Shown: piece by piece, positions 25,228 to 34,777 of the stretch
How the letters are laid out: the number at the start of each line of letters is the position of its first letter
How positions within the stretch are numbered: position 1 is the first letter of the stretch
From: Planctomycetota bacterium
Lineage (GTDB): Bacteria > Planctomycetota > Phycisphaerae > Phycisphaerales > SM1A02
NCBI GenBank assembly: GCA_027622195.1
Contig: JAQBZO010000014.1
Coordinates: 1 to 44,337 of the forward strand
Reading direction: 5' to 3'
DNA: 44,337 nucleotides
Made by a program: the position numbers and the translations under genes
Notes under the pieces: generated by a model
Told to the model about the DNA's origin: nothing
Databases searched by the model: none
The model's input: only the letters and a program-made list of their open reading frames with translations

Positions 25228-26118
25228 ATGCGCTGCCCTTCTTGCGGATACCCGACATCGAACAACGTGTCGCCGTGCACCGAGTGCGGCGTGTCGCCCC
25301 TGCGCTGGCAGAGTGGACGACCCGAATCGATGCGCGGCACCATTGTTGGCTTCATGTTCCTTCGAAGTTGGCGCGCAGGAAGTTGGTTGGTGGGTCCCTC
25401 TGGTGTGCCCATGCGAAGAGGGCGCGTGGTCTTCCTCTCGTGCATCGTCTTGGTGGCGTGGCTCTTCATCGCGGGGAAGACGCATGTTGTACAGACAGCG
25501 GTGGCTGGCGAATATCAAAGGACGCGATCCATCAACGAGTATCCACCGTTTGTGAAAAACTTGGATGCGGGATTGGTCTCGCACAGCATGCGCTCGACTG
25601 GGTTGGTGTGGCAGCACAACGAGATCGGAGTCGCTCGTGATGCCACAGGAATGTGCATCGCACTCTTTTGCGTCCTTGGTGGATGGATGATGACGTGTTT
25701 TCTCGTCTTCAAGGTTTTCTTGAGGTCGGCACGCAAACACCTCGATCTCAGCGAATGGGCGGCGGCACATGAGGCGTCGCATGTCCTTGCGGCTGCGATC
25801 TGCGTGGTGCAAGTCATTTGGCTGATCTCATGGCAAACCGCCGCGGTCATTGGACAATTCGCGACTGCGACCACGCTCGCGACTCCGGTTGTTGTGTTTG
25901 TACAGTCGGTGGCGTGGTTCAGCGCATTCATCCTTGTTCCGGTTGGATGTGTGCTCCTTGCCGTCCGAGGAGATCCGCCGAAAGGTGCCATTCGAAGTGT
26001 GCCCATCGCAGCCATCACGACTCGTCTGGGCTCGGTCGCGGTGGTGTGCATGTCGTTGTTGGCGAGATTGATTGTGTCCAACTTCTTCCGGCCCCTGTCC
26101 ATGCTCGCGAAACCATGA
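25228..26118 (+). CDS. Zinc-ribbon membrane protein, unknown function
   Basis: This 296-residue protein starts with a four-cysteine zinc ribbon (Cys3, Cys6, Cys17, Cys20: CPSCG and CTECG). Four to five membrane segments follow, the clearest near residues 68-85, 143-165, 188-210 and 220-245. The type is common in planctomycetes, where the ribbon stays cytosolic and the rest forms a membrane bundle. A GAGGA Shine-Dalgarno lies 5 bases before ATG 25228. It is the first of five closely packed genes. Confidence 0.75.
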   Translation: MRCPSCGYPTSNNVSPCTECGVSPLRWQSGRPESMRGTIVGFMFLRSWRAGSWLVGPSGVPMRRGRVVFLSCIVLVAWLFIAGKTHVVQTAVAGEYQRTRSINEYPPFVKNLDAGLVSHSMRSTGLVWQHNEIGVARDATGMCIALFCVLGGWMMTCFLVFKVFLRSARKHLDLSEWAAAHEASHVLAAAICVVQVIWLISWQTAAVIGQFATATTLATPVVVFVQSVAWFSAFILVPVGCVLLAVRGDPPKGAIRSVPIAAITTRLGSVAVVCMSLLARLIVSNFFRPLSMLAKP

Positions 26119-26125
26119 GGTGTTG

Positions 26126-27232
26126 ATGAAGCAGATCAGTCGACGATCACGAGTGCGCGCGCCGGGAGTCGCGTTGATCGTGCTTGCGCTGATCTTTGGA
26201 ACCGCGGCGCTGCAACGTCCTTCTGGAGTGCTCATCGGCGTGTTCGGATTCTCCATTGGTCTCTTCGTGGCATCAGGTGCCGTGAGTGGGATGATGATGA
26301 TTCGATTGCGAGTGACGCGCAAGCTGCCAACGCATGCGCGTGTCGGCGATCCGATGCGAGTGGAGTATCGGATTCGCAACCGCGCTCGCATCATTCCTGC
26401 CTGCGATGTCACCATCACCGAACTCGCCTCCCCGACCGACGAGTCCAGTGCAGCGTGGTGCGGTTGCATTCACCGCAGGGGATCGGCAACAGCATCCTCG
26501 TGGATCATCCCTCGCACTCGAGGCACGATGCAACTCGAAAAGTTGACTCTCTCTTCTGAGTTTCCGCTGGGTCTCCTCCACAAGTCCATCGTGTGGATTG
26601 AAACGCAGTCCATGATCGTGTTGCCCCAAGTACGTCCCCTTCGTCCCTCGCTGATTCAATCCTTGTTGTCCACAGGGCATGAAGGACGCTCTCTTGGTGT
26701 GAGCATTGGATTTGGCGAAGATCCAATAGGGCTTCGAGAGTGGCGACCTGGAGACGAAGCAAGACAAGTGGCATGGGTGCGAAGTTCCGCGCCTGGAGAA
26801 CTCATCGTCGTCGATCGCGCGGCGCCTTCTCAGCCTCGCGTTCGAATCGTCCTCGACTTACGAACGTCGACTGCCGACATTCGAGCACCTCAAGTTCAAG
26901 CGCGAGGGCTCGAAGAACGTGCCATTGTGCTTGTCGCGAGCCTTGTGTCCGCAGCCTCCGAGGCTGGCATTGAAGTTGGACTTGAAATCGTTGGAATCCC
27001 AACGGTGTTGCTCGCCCCTCGTCGTGGTACCCGACATGTGGAACGAGTGCATCGCGCACTGGCACTGCTCGATCTTGATCAACAGCGCATTGCAAGTCGC
27101 TCGCGCGTACGACGGCAGCCCGCGCGGGAAATCGTGGTCCACCCAGAACGCTCGGACACCAGTTTGGGAAATGCGGACGCGATTCATCTCACCGCATCCC
27201 AACTCGCATCACTCGAAGAGGTGGTTCGATGA
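26126..27232 (+). CDS. DUF58 domain membrane protein
   Basis: This 368-residue protein has two N-terminal hydrophobic segments (residues about 12-55) followed by a beta-rich region. The DUF58 signature LREWRPGDEARQVAW lies at about 202-216. A von Willebrand-like IVLDL segment follows. DUF58 proteins usually form a set with a MoxR ATPase and a transglutaminase-like partner. Here the partner is the next gene, but no MoxR gene is visible. ATG 26126 lies 7 bases after the previous stop, and the gene overlaps the next start by 4 bases (ATGA). Confidence 0.88.
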   Translation: MKQISRRSRVRAPGVALIVLALIFGTAALQRPSGVLIGVFGFSIGLFVASGAVSGMMMIRLRVTRKLPTHARVGDPMRVEYRIRNRARIIPACDVTITELASPTDESSAAWCGCIHRRGSATASSWIIPRTRGTMQLEKLTLSSEFPLGLLHKSIVWIETQSMIVLPQVRPLRPSLIQSLLSTGHEGRSLGVSIGFGEDPIGLREWRPGDEARQVAWVRSSAPGELIVVDRAAPSQPRVRIVLDLRTSTADIRAPQVQARGLEERAIVLVASLVSAASEAGIEVGLEIVGIPTVLLAPRRGTRHVERVHRALALLDLDQQRIASRSRVRRQPAREIVVHPERSDTSLGNADAIHLTASQLASLEEVVR

Positions 27233-29448
27233 TGAACGACGAACGGTCTCATCGACCCGTGGTCATCGCGTCGGCATGGTCCGTCTCGACATTGGCTTTG
27301 GGCCAGGGCGCTCCGTGGATCGCTGCAGTATCAGCCATGCTTTGTGTTGGATCGATCCTTCTTGCAGAGGCACCACGCGGACATCGCCTTCCAAGACATG
27401 TATCGATTGCGATTGGAACACTCATCATTGTGGCTGCGTGCATCAGACTGGCTCTTGCCTATTCGCTTGACAACATGGTTGCGATGGCCGCAATTGTTCC
27501 CGCCGCGGTACTCGTCCTCCGACTGTGGACCGTTCGGCGATTGGGAGAAGATCGCGCATCGCTGCACCTGTGTGCGATCATTATCGCAGCGACGGCGTTC
27601 ATGTCGCCGATGCCGCTACCGGCTCTCTTTGTGGCGATTGGCGTGCCAATCCTGATCTATGCCAAGTTGTGTGAGAGGTTGACATCGGGTTCAACCAACG
27701 CGCGAATGGCTCGAGCGCGCATACTGGGAACGGTTCTGCCGCCAGCGCTTCGGACAGATCATCCATCTCTCGCGCTGCTCTGGACGACCGCAGTGCTCGT
27801 GATCTCCAGCAGCACCGTTGCCCTCATCGTCTTCATCAGTTTTCCAAGGTCGGCCCTTGGAGAGTCGGTTCATCCGTATGCCGAGAGTCAGACTGGACTC
27901 ACAACGGTGGTCGAATTGAGTGCGACGGGTCCGATCCTTGAATCGCGTCGAGAAGCACTGGAAATTGTGGTGAAGGATCCAAGCGGAGCACGCTCGTCGG
28001 CACTCGGTGCCCTGTATGTTCGCGGTGCCGTCCTCGACCAATACGATCCTGTGACCAAGCGGTGGTTTGGATCCAACGGACCAACGCGATTCATCGCGTG
28101 CACGGCCAACATCTGGGAATCGCTCGGTCGAGGCGCTCCTTCTGGCGCAGGCGGAATCTGGCAGATCGATTTTCGTTCGAGAGGCGCGAGCAGAGGGGTG
28201 CTCCCTCTCATCCAAGCAACATTTGCACTGCGCACGAGTGAGGATCTCACCCTTCCGTATGCAGAGTCAAGTCGAGTTGTGCTCGTTCCACCCATGTCGA
28301 CGTGGTCCTCGCGGGTCAATCCATTTCCGACCGAAGAGGACCTTGCGCTTCTTCGCCCAGCACATCCAACAGAACGAATAGAAGTCGATCGTGATGCATT
28401 CGGTCCCGCGGTGCGAGAAATGGCGGAGTCCATCAAGCGCGAAGCGCATCCACGCTGGTCGCTCGAACCCAACGAGTATCAGCAAGCATCGATCCTCGCT
28501 TCCGCGATCGAGATGACAATCGAGTCGGATCCATACCGGTACGCACTTCGCCGGATCGAATCACCTGTCGGCGTCGATCCGATCACGCACTTTCTCTTTG
28601 AGTCAAGGGAAGGGCACTGCGAACTGTTCGCCAGCGCAATGGTCGCGCTCTGTCGCTCGCTCGAGATTGAAGCGAGGATCATCTCTGGCTACCTCGCGAC
28701 TGAGTTCAACACCGCCAATGGCACGTACACCGTTCGTGAAAGTGATGCACACGCATGGACCGAAGTGCGCACAGGAGTAGATCGATGGACTGTCTTTGAT
28801 GCGGCTCCTCTCTCCAGAATCACCGCAGCAAGAGAAGGGCAGCGATCGTGGATGGATCGCATCCTCGCGGCCGTCGCACCCGTGGAGGAGTTCATCGCGC
28901 GACACATCATCTCGTTCGACTCGTCGAGTCAGAATGAGTTACTCATTCGCATTGGACACGCAAGAGACGAATGGATTGCTGTCGTGATTGCGCCCATCGT
29001 CCGCATGATCAAGGACATCTCGGCGTGGCTCGCGAATGATCCGATGTACGCGTGGCAAGCGCAGGCGTGGATTCTTTCAATCGGGCTCTGCCTCTTCGCC
29101 GCCAGCCTCGCCCTCACGCTGAAGAGATGGAGGAACGACAGGTTGATCGAGCGTTGGCGGCCTGATCATCCGACTCGTCACACTGCGGGCGCAACGCTCA
29201 GACTCTTTATGACCTTTGACGGACTCCATGAGTTCCTCCATCGCACTGCAGGACCCCGCCGCGCTGGCTGGACCCTGCTCGACTGGGCTTCAGCAGTACC
29301 GCGAGAACACGCGGTCGCACGTCACGAGGTGAGTGAGTTGGTGAAATTGTTCTACCGCGCCCGATTCGGAGGTGTCCTTCCAACCACCACCGATCACATC
29401 GAGGCACGACTGCGCACACTGCGCCGGTCTATGAACGAAGTACAATGA
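27229..29448 (+). CDS. TgpA-like transglutaminase membrane protein
   Basis: This 739-residue protein has a cluster of membrane helices in the first 200 residues (DUF3488-type), then a soluble transglutaminase-like domain. The catalytic triad is visible: Cys464 in EGHCELFASA, His508 in SDAHAWTEV, Asp524 in VFDAAPL. A further membrane helix (WILSIGLCLFAASLALTL) precedes a C-terminal region like DUF4129. The TgpA family faces the periplasm in Pseudomonas; its natural substrate is unknown. It overlaps the DUF58 gene by 4 bases. Confidence 0.9.
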   Translation: MMNDERSHRPVVIASAWSVSTLALGQGAPWIAAVSAMLCVGSILLAEAPRGHRLPRHVSIAIGTLIIVAACIRLALAYSLDNMVAMAAIVPAAVLVLRLWTVRRLGEDRASLHLCAIIIAATAFMSPMPLPALFVAIGVPILIYAKLCERLTSGSTNARMARARILGTVLPPALRTDHPSLALLWTTAVLVISSSTVALIVFISFPRSALGESVHPYAESQTGLTTVVELSATGPILESRREALEIVVKDPSGARSSALGALYVRGAVLDQYDPVTKRWFGSNGPTRFIACTANIWESLGRGAPSGAGGIWQIDFRSRGASRGVLPLIQATFALRTSEDLTLPYAESSRVVLVPPMSTWSSRVNPFPTEEDLALLRPAHPTERIEVDRDAFGPAVREMAESIKREAHPRWSLEPNEYQQASILASAIEMTIESDPYRYALRRIESPVGVDPITHFLFESREGHCELFASAMVALCRSLEIEARIISGYLATEFNTANGTYTVRESDAHAWTEVRTGVDRWTVFDAAPLSRITAAREGQRSWMDRILAAVAPVEEFIARHIISFDSSSQNELLIRIGHARDEWIAVVIAPIVRMIKDISAWLANDPMYAWQAQAWILSIGLCLFAASLALTLKRWRNDRLIERWRPDHPTRHTAGATLRLFMTFDGLHEFLHRTAGPRRAGWTLLDWASAVPREHAVARHEVSELVKLFYRARFGGVLPTTTDHIEARLRTLRRSMNEVQ

Positions 29449-29455
29449 ACGCTCT

Positions 29456-30328
29456 GTGTCAGCCAATCGATCACGAACTCAGGAATGGCGACGCACCATG
29501 CAACAAATCATGGAGCGCGGTGGTGGACTCGAAATCGCGCTCGACCGAGGCACCGTTGGGAAGGATCCAGTCGAGGAAGCGGGGGCGGCGGATCTCGTCT
29601 GGCGTGTGCGAATCATGGCCATTGAAGAAGAATGCATCGTCATCGAAGCACCCGTTGCTCTTGGGCGTGTGATCGCGCTCAAGAACGGAGCGCGACTCGT
29701 GGCCGCGATGACGGTGGGTCAGAACCGGTGGAAGTTCAAGACACGCAAGGTGAGCGAATCAGAGGTGGACCGCACTCGACTGATGCGCATCGAAGCGCCC
29801 GAAAGTGTGGAGCGTTGCCTTCGTTGTTTCACTCGATTCGATGTTGCCGGACTTTCGCTTCCGCTCGTTCGATGCTTCCCATTGCTCGATCCTGCTTCCG
29901 TCGTCGAACCAGAACGTGTGGTCGCGACGATCGTCGATGCGTTTCTCAAGACGGGCGCAGTGGCAAAAGTTGTGCTTCCCCTTCCCAAAGTGGGGCCAGA
30001 GTTTCCAGCAGTTCTTATGAATGTGGGCGGAGGCGGCGTGGGGCTGCGCGTCGAACCAGCCGAGGCCAGTGCACTCAATCGCCACCGCATTCTCTGGATT
30101 GAGATTGATCTTGGACGCGATATGCCTGTGCCGCTCGCCGTCACAGGAAAGGTCGTTCACACGCGCATCGATTCCTCGCAGCACACCTACGCGGGCATCT
30201 CATTCGATTTCTCATTCAACATGACGCACCACCGCACAGTCATTGAACAAGTGCGACTCTATGTCGAGCGTGTGCAACAACGCGTGATGCAGACCGCCAC
30301 CTCCCGTACCGAAGAAGAACAACTATGA
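29456..30328 (+). CDS. PilZ-domain protein, YcgR-like
   Basis: This protein has about 290 residues with an N-terminal beta-rich domain (about 35-115) and a C-terminal PilZ-like part. The c-di-GMP-binding RxxxR motif appears as RCFTR (123-127). The second PilZ motif is degenerate: NVGGGGVGL (189-197) with Gly where Ser is usual in [DN]xSxxG. The two-domain layout resembles the flagellar brake YcgR, but motility genes are not in the window. GTG 29456 lies 8 bases after the preceding stop; ATG 29498 is an alternative start. Confidence 0.6.
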   Translation: MSANRSRTQEWRRTMQQIMERGGGLEIALDRGTVGKDPVEEAGAADLVWRVRIMAIEEECIVIEAPVALGRVIALKNGARLVAAMTVGQNRWKFKTRKVSESEVDRTRLMRIEAPESVERCLRCFTRFDVAGLSLPLVRCFPLLDPASVVEPERVVATIVDAFLKTGAVAKVVLPLPKVGPEFPAVLMNVGGGGVGLRVEPAEASALNRHRILWIEIDLGRDMPVPLAVTGKVVHTRIDSSQHTYAGISFDFSFNMTHHRTVIEQVRLYVERVQQRVMQTATSRTEEEQL

Positions 30329-31137
30329 ACCTCACAAGCACCAATCCCGTTCTCGCCGACGCATCACTCAGTAATGTGCTGCGCGCCCACAGAAATGAAG
30401 CGATGCAAGGCGTTGCCACAGTGCAAGGCATCGTGAACAAGACCACTGGGTGCGTCATCCTCGCCACATTGACGGGCGTGGGTGGATATGCACTCGCGAC
30501 CGAGTTCCCTGCCATGAGTTGGGTGATCATGATCGTCGCGTCGATCGCGTCGCTCATCGTTTTTTTCACTCTTGCGCGCACTCCAGAACGTTGCGCAATC
30601 GGCGCTCCGATGTACGCCTCGATTCAGGGAGTCGCACTCGGCGCAATCACCTGGGTCTTCGAGTCGATTCTTGCTGCGCAAGGTGGTTCCGTCATGGGAG
30701 GGCTTGCCCTTCAAGCGTTCGTGATCACGATTGCGCTCATGCTCGCCATGCTTGGTGCGTACCGAATGGGACTCATCCGTCCCACCGCCCGTTTCAAGGC
30801 ATTCATGTCGGTCGCCACGATTGGTATTGCACTTGTCTACTTGGTCTCATTCATCCTCTCGATGTTCAGCATTCACATGCCGTTCATTTCAATGGGATCC
30901 GCACTCGAGGGTGGCACACCAGCCTTGATCGGAATTGGACTCAATGTGCTTATCCTCGGAATTGCAGCACTCTGGTTCGTGATCGACTTCGGAAAAATCG
31001 AAGAGGCGGTGAACTCGGGAGCTCCATCGTCCATGGAGTGGTTCCTCACCTTTGGTCTCATCGTGAGTCTCGCCTGGGTTTACCTCGAAGCGCTCAAGCT
31101 CGCGTTTCGACTCGCACTCATGGGACGGCGCAACTAA
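30325..31137 (+). CDS. Bax inhibitor-1/YccA-like membrane protein
   Basis: This 270-residue protein has seven predicted membrane helices, and the layout fits the Bax inhibitor-1/TMBIM group (YccA/YbhL-type). Family features are the conserved PMYASIQGVALGAIT near helix 3, the GLIRPTARFKAFMSVAT loop, and the late GKIEEAVNSGAP before the last helix pair. Bacterial members affect membrane protein turnover or calcium leak; the role here is unknown. It overlaps the previous stop by 4 bases (ATGA). Confidence 0.85.
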   Translation: MNLTSTNPVLADASLSNVLRAHRNEAMQGVATVQGIVNKTTGCVILATLTGVGGYALATEFPAMSWVIMIVASIASLIVFFTLARTPERCAIGAPMYASIQGVALGAITWVFESILAAQGGSVMGGLALQAFVITIALMLAMLGAYRMGLIRPTARFKAFMSVATIGIALVYLVSFILSMFSIHMPFISMGSALEGGTPALIGIGLNVLILGIAALWFVIDFGKIEEAVNSGAPSSMEWFLTFGLIVSLAWVYLEALKLAFRLALMGRRN

Positions 31138-31165
31138 CTCGATCCGGCGATCCAGCGAACCCTGT

Positions 31166-33136
31166 TTATCCCTGCGTCAGCACTCTGTGCTTGCGCGCAT
31201 ACGCAATTGAAGTCGCCAGGAATTCAGCATGGGACCATGTGAGCGGACTCACTGATAATGGTTCGCCGGTGTAGGGATGACACTGCTCAGCAAGAATGCC
31301 GCTTGGTGCGGCACGCGCAGCAGCCCACTCGATATACATCTCAGCTTCCTTGAGTTGTTCAACACTCGTGGCGCGCGCGATGATCCACTCAGCGATCCAG
31401 AGAGTGCAGATGATCCACGGATTTCCAGGGACTCGATCCGTGTCACGCTTCTCAATCTGGTGGTAATAGTCGTTCTGGTATCGCGCGATGCCCCCGATTT
31501 CTGTCTGGCACCACAAAGCCTTGCGCATGGATTCCATATGTCGAACGACGCGAGGATCGTCCGCTGAGAGTGCTCCGAACTTGAACAATCCAGCGGCGGC
31601 AGCATCGAACGTAAAATCGAGTCGGTAGGTCGACCCATCAGCAGGAGTCGCCATGCGCGCGAATTGTCCACGCTCTTCATCCCAAAGATGTTGGATCAAC
31701 GCCGCACGCATTTGCGATGCTCCGTGTGCGAACTCGGCAGCTCGATCGAGCGCTCCAAGGTCATTGGAGAATGCCGCCGCAGCGTCGAGTGCGCCGATCA
31801 CCGCGGCTACGGTGAACAGGTGGATACCGCGGCGTTCTTCCCACAGATCCCAAGAAGGGAGCGGCAGGTCGTTTGCATCGCGGTACGACATGATCCAATT
31901 GGCGGGATCAACGACCAGCGGGTTATAGAGGTCTCGCAAGAACTCCACATCGCGAAACATCGTGAAGTGTTGTCGAAAGGACCAAATGACCAGCGCGGTT
32001 TCATCTTCTTGAACAGGGAGCGTGCGGCGACCATCGACGACCCACGGATGCCAACTTGATGCAAGCGTTCCTGTGGGGTTGTATTTGTGCAGAAAGTATC
32101 CATCGGGTTCAATCACTTCAGCACAAAAACGAAAGAACCGTCGGCACAAGTCGCTCTGTCCAGCCATCGCGAGTGCCTGCGCCACGAGTGCTCCATCGCG
32201 TGGCCACATGTACGAATAAGTGTCGCCCGAAAAGTGGGTGATGTCGTAATCATTCGCTGCAATGATGGCACCGCGATTGTCTGACTGGGTTCGGATGGTG
32301 AGCGCACTGCGCTTCGCGAGCGACTGAACGAGCGGAGAAAGTGGATGAAGGCTCTCGCGCTCTTTGTTGCACCAGAGTCGCCAGTACGCCTCAGTCCGCA
32401 ACATCATTCGGTGCGGAGTCTTCGTGCGCACCTTCTCGTCGAGCGAACAAACCTCGGCGTAGCGAGTTCCCGCAGCAATCCACAGGCAGCACGACACTGT
32501 TTCATTCGGCGCGATGGACAGCGGGAAACCGATGACGGCGTCCACACTTCCTTGAGCGATCGCATTGCGCGAGAGAACACCATCTTCAGCGTCGCGCCAT
32601 GTTCCTTCGGCATCACCGATGCGTTTTGCGCCAGTGGCCCACGTGCTGACACCCCACGATCGTCCATCGGTTCCATTGATGAGGAAATACCGATTGTCCT
32701 TGTAACAAATGAGCGCGCCCGTCTTCGGGTCATAGTTCACCGTGTCGCCCACAGGACTCTCGTCGATCGAGAAATCGATGTGAAAGAACACTCGGACATC
32801 GCGCTGCGTGCCTCGCAAATCTCGCACACGAACGCTCCGAAAGAGGACTGGACTGAAGTAGTCGACCACATCCGAGCACTCGAGTTCGACGCCCAAATCT
32901 TGGTGGCGGAGCGTCACCTTCGTCACGAGCGAGTCGGTCGCATAGCGCATCTCGCGCGTCCACCCCGCATCGGTAATCCACCGAAATGTCCCATCGGCCC
33001 AGACACCGAATCGTTGTTCGTGTCCACTCGTTTGGTTGGGCATTCCCACCCGTGGCCAGTAGATATCGCGGACTTGATACATCGAGTCAAACCCGACGAG
33101 CATGTCTCCGTTGCCAATAGGTAGATCGCGTGGCAT
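31166..33136 (-). CDS. Glycoside hydrolase family 15 (glucoamylase/trehalase-like)
   Basis: This 656-residue protein starts with a beta-sandwich domain (DLPIGNGDMLVGFD; FFHIDFSIDESPVGDT) and continues with an (alpha/alpha)6 barrel. GH15 residues are visible: YMWPRDGALVAQALAMAG, the general acid Glu in WDLWEERRG, GNPWIICTLWIAEW, and the base Glu in LTWSHAEFL. Family members hydrolyse alpha-glucosidic bonds in starch, glycogen or trehalose. No signal peptide is seen, so it is probably intracellular. ATG 33136 is chosen for the domain start and a nearby TACGAT box. It lies 43 bases downstream of fabF. Confidence 0.9.
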   Translation of the reverse strand: MPRDLPIGNGDMLVGFDSMYQVRDIYWPRVGMPNQTSGHEQRFGVWADGTFRWITDAGWTREMRYATDSLVTKVTLRHQDLGVELECSDVVDYFSPVLFRSVRVRDLRGTQRDVRVFFHIDFSIDESPVGDTVNYDPKTGALICYKDNRYFLINGTDGRSWGVSTWATGAKRIGDAEGTWRDAEDGVLSRNAIAQGSVDAVIGFPLSIAPNETVSCCLWIAAGTRYAEVCSLDEKVRTKTPHRMMLRTEAYWRLWCNKERESLHPLSPLVQSLAKRSALTIRTQSDNRGAIIAANDYDITHFSGDTYSYMWPRDGALVAQALAMAGQSDLCRRFFRFCAEVIEPDGYFLHKYNPTGTLASSWHPWVVDGRRTLPVQEDETALVIWSFRQHFTMFRDVEFLRDLYNPLVVDPANWIMSYRDANDLPLPSWDLWEERRGIHLFTVAAVIGALDAAAAFSNDLGALDRAAEFAHGASQMRAALIQHLWDEERGQFARMATPADGSTYRLDFTFDAAAAGLFKFGALSADDPRVVRHMESMRKALWCQTEIGGIARYQNDYYHQIEKRDTDRVPGNPWIICTLWIAEWIIARATSVEQLKEAEMYIEWAAARAAPSGILAEQCHPYTGEPLSVSPLTWSHAEFLATSIAYARKHRVLTQG

Positions 33137-33144
33137 CTCTCGCG

Positions 33145-33150
33145 ATCGTA
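33145..33150 (-). promoter_or_regulatory. Putative -10 box (TACGAT) of the GH15 gene
   Basis: On the minus strand TACGAT ends 8 bases before ATG 33136. It could give the GH15 gene its own near-leaderless transcript in addition to readthrough from fabF. No -35 box is clear. Confidence 0.3.
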
Positions 33151-33179
33151 TCGAAACGAGCGAGCGAAATGTAGGTGGA

Positions 33180-34436
33180 TTAACCGTTGAACCGTGCGAT
33201 GACCAAGCTCGTGTTGTGGCCTCCGAAACCAAACGAGTTGTTGATCGCAAAGTTGAGTTTTCGCTCCCGCGCGGTATGAGCCACAAAGTCCAGATCGAAT
33301 CCTTCGTCGGGGGTGTCGAGGTTGATCGTGGGGGGCATGATGCCATCGTGAACCGCCATCACCGTGGCGATCGTTTCGATACCTCCTGCTGCTCCGAGTG
33401 CATGGCCCGTACAACTCTTGGTGCTGCTCATCGCGAGTTTTGAGGCAGAATCACCAAAGAGCGATTTCACCGCAGCCACTTCGGCTGAGTCTCCCAGCGG
33501 CGTGCTTGTGCCGTGCGCATTGATGTAGCCAATCGAGTCAAGATTGACCTCTGCATCCTTGAGTGCATTGAACATGGCGCGGCGTGCCCCGGCACCACCT
33601 GGATCAGGAGCCGCGATATGGGTCGCATCGCCAGAGGTTCCAAAACCAACCACCTCAGCGTAGATCTTCGCCCCGCGACGCTTGGCATGTTCGTACTCTT
33701 CGAGCACCACGATCCCAGCGCCTTCAGCGAGAACGAATCCATCTCGATCACGATCGAATGGACGACTTGCCTTCTCAGGAGCATCGTTGCGTGTGGACAA
33801 TGCCTTCATGGCCGCAAAACTCGACATGCACAGTGGGGTGACCGAACCTTCGGCACCACCTGCGAGCATGATGTCTGCGTCTCCACGCTGGATGGACTGA
33901 AAAGCAGCACCAATGGCGTGTGATCCAGAGGCGCAGGCGGTGGCGGTGCAGGTATTGGATCCCTTGAGGTTCAGTCGAATCGAGACATTTCCAGCGCACG
34001 AATTCGCCATCAATTTCGGCACCGTGAAAGGATTCACACGAGCCGGACTCGTCTCGATCAACTTCTTGTAGTTGATCTCAATCGTCTCGATGCCGCCGAT
34101 CCCAGAGCCGATGGCAACACCTTGCATGTAGGGATCCGATTTTGCGAAATCGAATCCGCTCATCTTCGCCGCTTCGGCGGCGGCATACACGCCGAAGAGG
34201 CAGTATCGATCCATGCGCTTTTGTTCGCGAGGATCGATGACTAAATCGGGTTTGAATCCGCGCACCTCTCCGCCGATCGTGACGCCCCATTCAGATCCCT
34301 GCGGAAAAGAAGAAACTGTGGTGACCCCAGAGCGCCCTTCGACCATCGACTTCCACATCGTTGGAGTGTCGATCCCCACGTTCGTGACCGCTCCCAGTCC
34401 GGTGACGACGACTCGACGCAGTTGAATGGTTCGCAT
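33180..34436 (-). CDS. fabF: 3-oxoacyl-ACP synthase II (KASII)
   Basis: This 418-residue condensing enzyme extends acyl-ACP by malonyl-ACP in fatty acid synthesis. The Cys-His-His catalytic set is present: Cys168 (TACASGS), His308 (NAHGTSTPLGD), His345 (GHALGAAGG). The VVVTGLGAVTNVG start and the C-terminal NNSFGFGGHN match the family. It follows acpP on the minus strand after a 78-base gap that contains a strong hairpin. Confidence 0.98.
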   Translation of the reverse strand: MRTIQLRRVVVTGLGAVTNVGIDTPTMWKSMVEGRSGVTTVSSFPQGSEWGVTIGGEVRGFKPDLVIDPREQKRMDRYCLFGVYAAAEAAKMSGFDFAKSDPYMQGVAIGSGIGGIETIEINYKKLIETSPARVNPFTVPKLMANSCAGNVSIRLNLKGSNTCTATACASGSHAIGAAFQSIQRGDADIMLAGGAEGSVTPLCMSSFAAMKALSTRNDAPEKASRPFDRDRDGFVLAEGAGIVVLEEYEHAKRRGAKIYAEVVGFGTSGDATHIAAPDPGGAGARRAMFNALKDAEVNLDSIGYINAHGTSTPLGDSAEVAAVKSLFGDSASKLAMSSTKSCTGHALGAAGGIETIATVMAVHDGIMPPTINLDTPDEGFDLDFVAHTARERKLNFAINNSFGFGGHNTSLVIARFNG

Positions 34437-34454
34437 TGCTTCGTAGAAGAAGTA

Positions 34455-34495
34455 GGGCGCGGATTCTGTAGATGTCCACAGGAGTCTCCGCGCCC
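34455..34495 (-). terminator. Intercistronic hairpin between acpP and fabF
   Basis: A perfect 9-bp GC-rich stem (GGGCGCGGA at 34455-34463, complement at 34487-34495) contains an inner CTGT/ACAG pair. On the minus strand the bases after the stem are pyrimidine-rich (TACTTCTTCT) but not a clean T run. It may be a partial terminator or an mRNA-stabilising element that keeps acpP expression above fabF. Confidence 0.5.
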
Positions 34496-34514
34496 TCGCT
34501 TCAAATCTCGTCAG

Positions 34515-34772
34515 TTAGTTCGTGGCGCGCTCGGATGACTTCGACTTGATGTAGTCGATCGCAGATCCCACGGTCTGAAGCTTTTCAGCGTCGCCCTCTG
34601 GGATCTTGGTGTCGAATTCTTCCTCGAACGCCATCGTGAGCTCGACCATGTCGAGGCTATCGGCGTTCAAGTCGGTGAAGAAATTGGTGTCCCGCTTGAT
34701 TTCACCTCTATCAACCTTGATTTTGTCGGCGATGATGGTCAGAACTTTGGCTTCAATCTCGGATTCAGTCAC
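34515..34772 (-). CDS. acpP: Acyl carrier protein
   Basis: ACP (85 residues) carries growing acyl chains on a 4'-phosphopantetheine attached to Ser39 in the ADSLDMVEL motif. It is acidic and four-helical, of normal size with a slightly longer tail (KSKSSERATN). The start is a GTG at 34772, decided by an exact GGAGG Shine-Dalgarno at 34778-34782 with 5-base spacing and the canonical N-terminal ESEIEAKVLTIIADK. The frame is open upstream, but nothing there is conserved. Confidence 0.97.
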   Translation of the reverse strand: MTESEIEAKVLTIIADKIKVDRGEIKRDTNFFTDLNADSLDMVELTMAFEEEFDTKIPEGDAEKLQTVGSAIDYIKSKSSERATN

Positions 34773-34777
34773 AGGAA

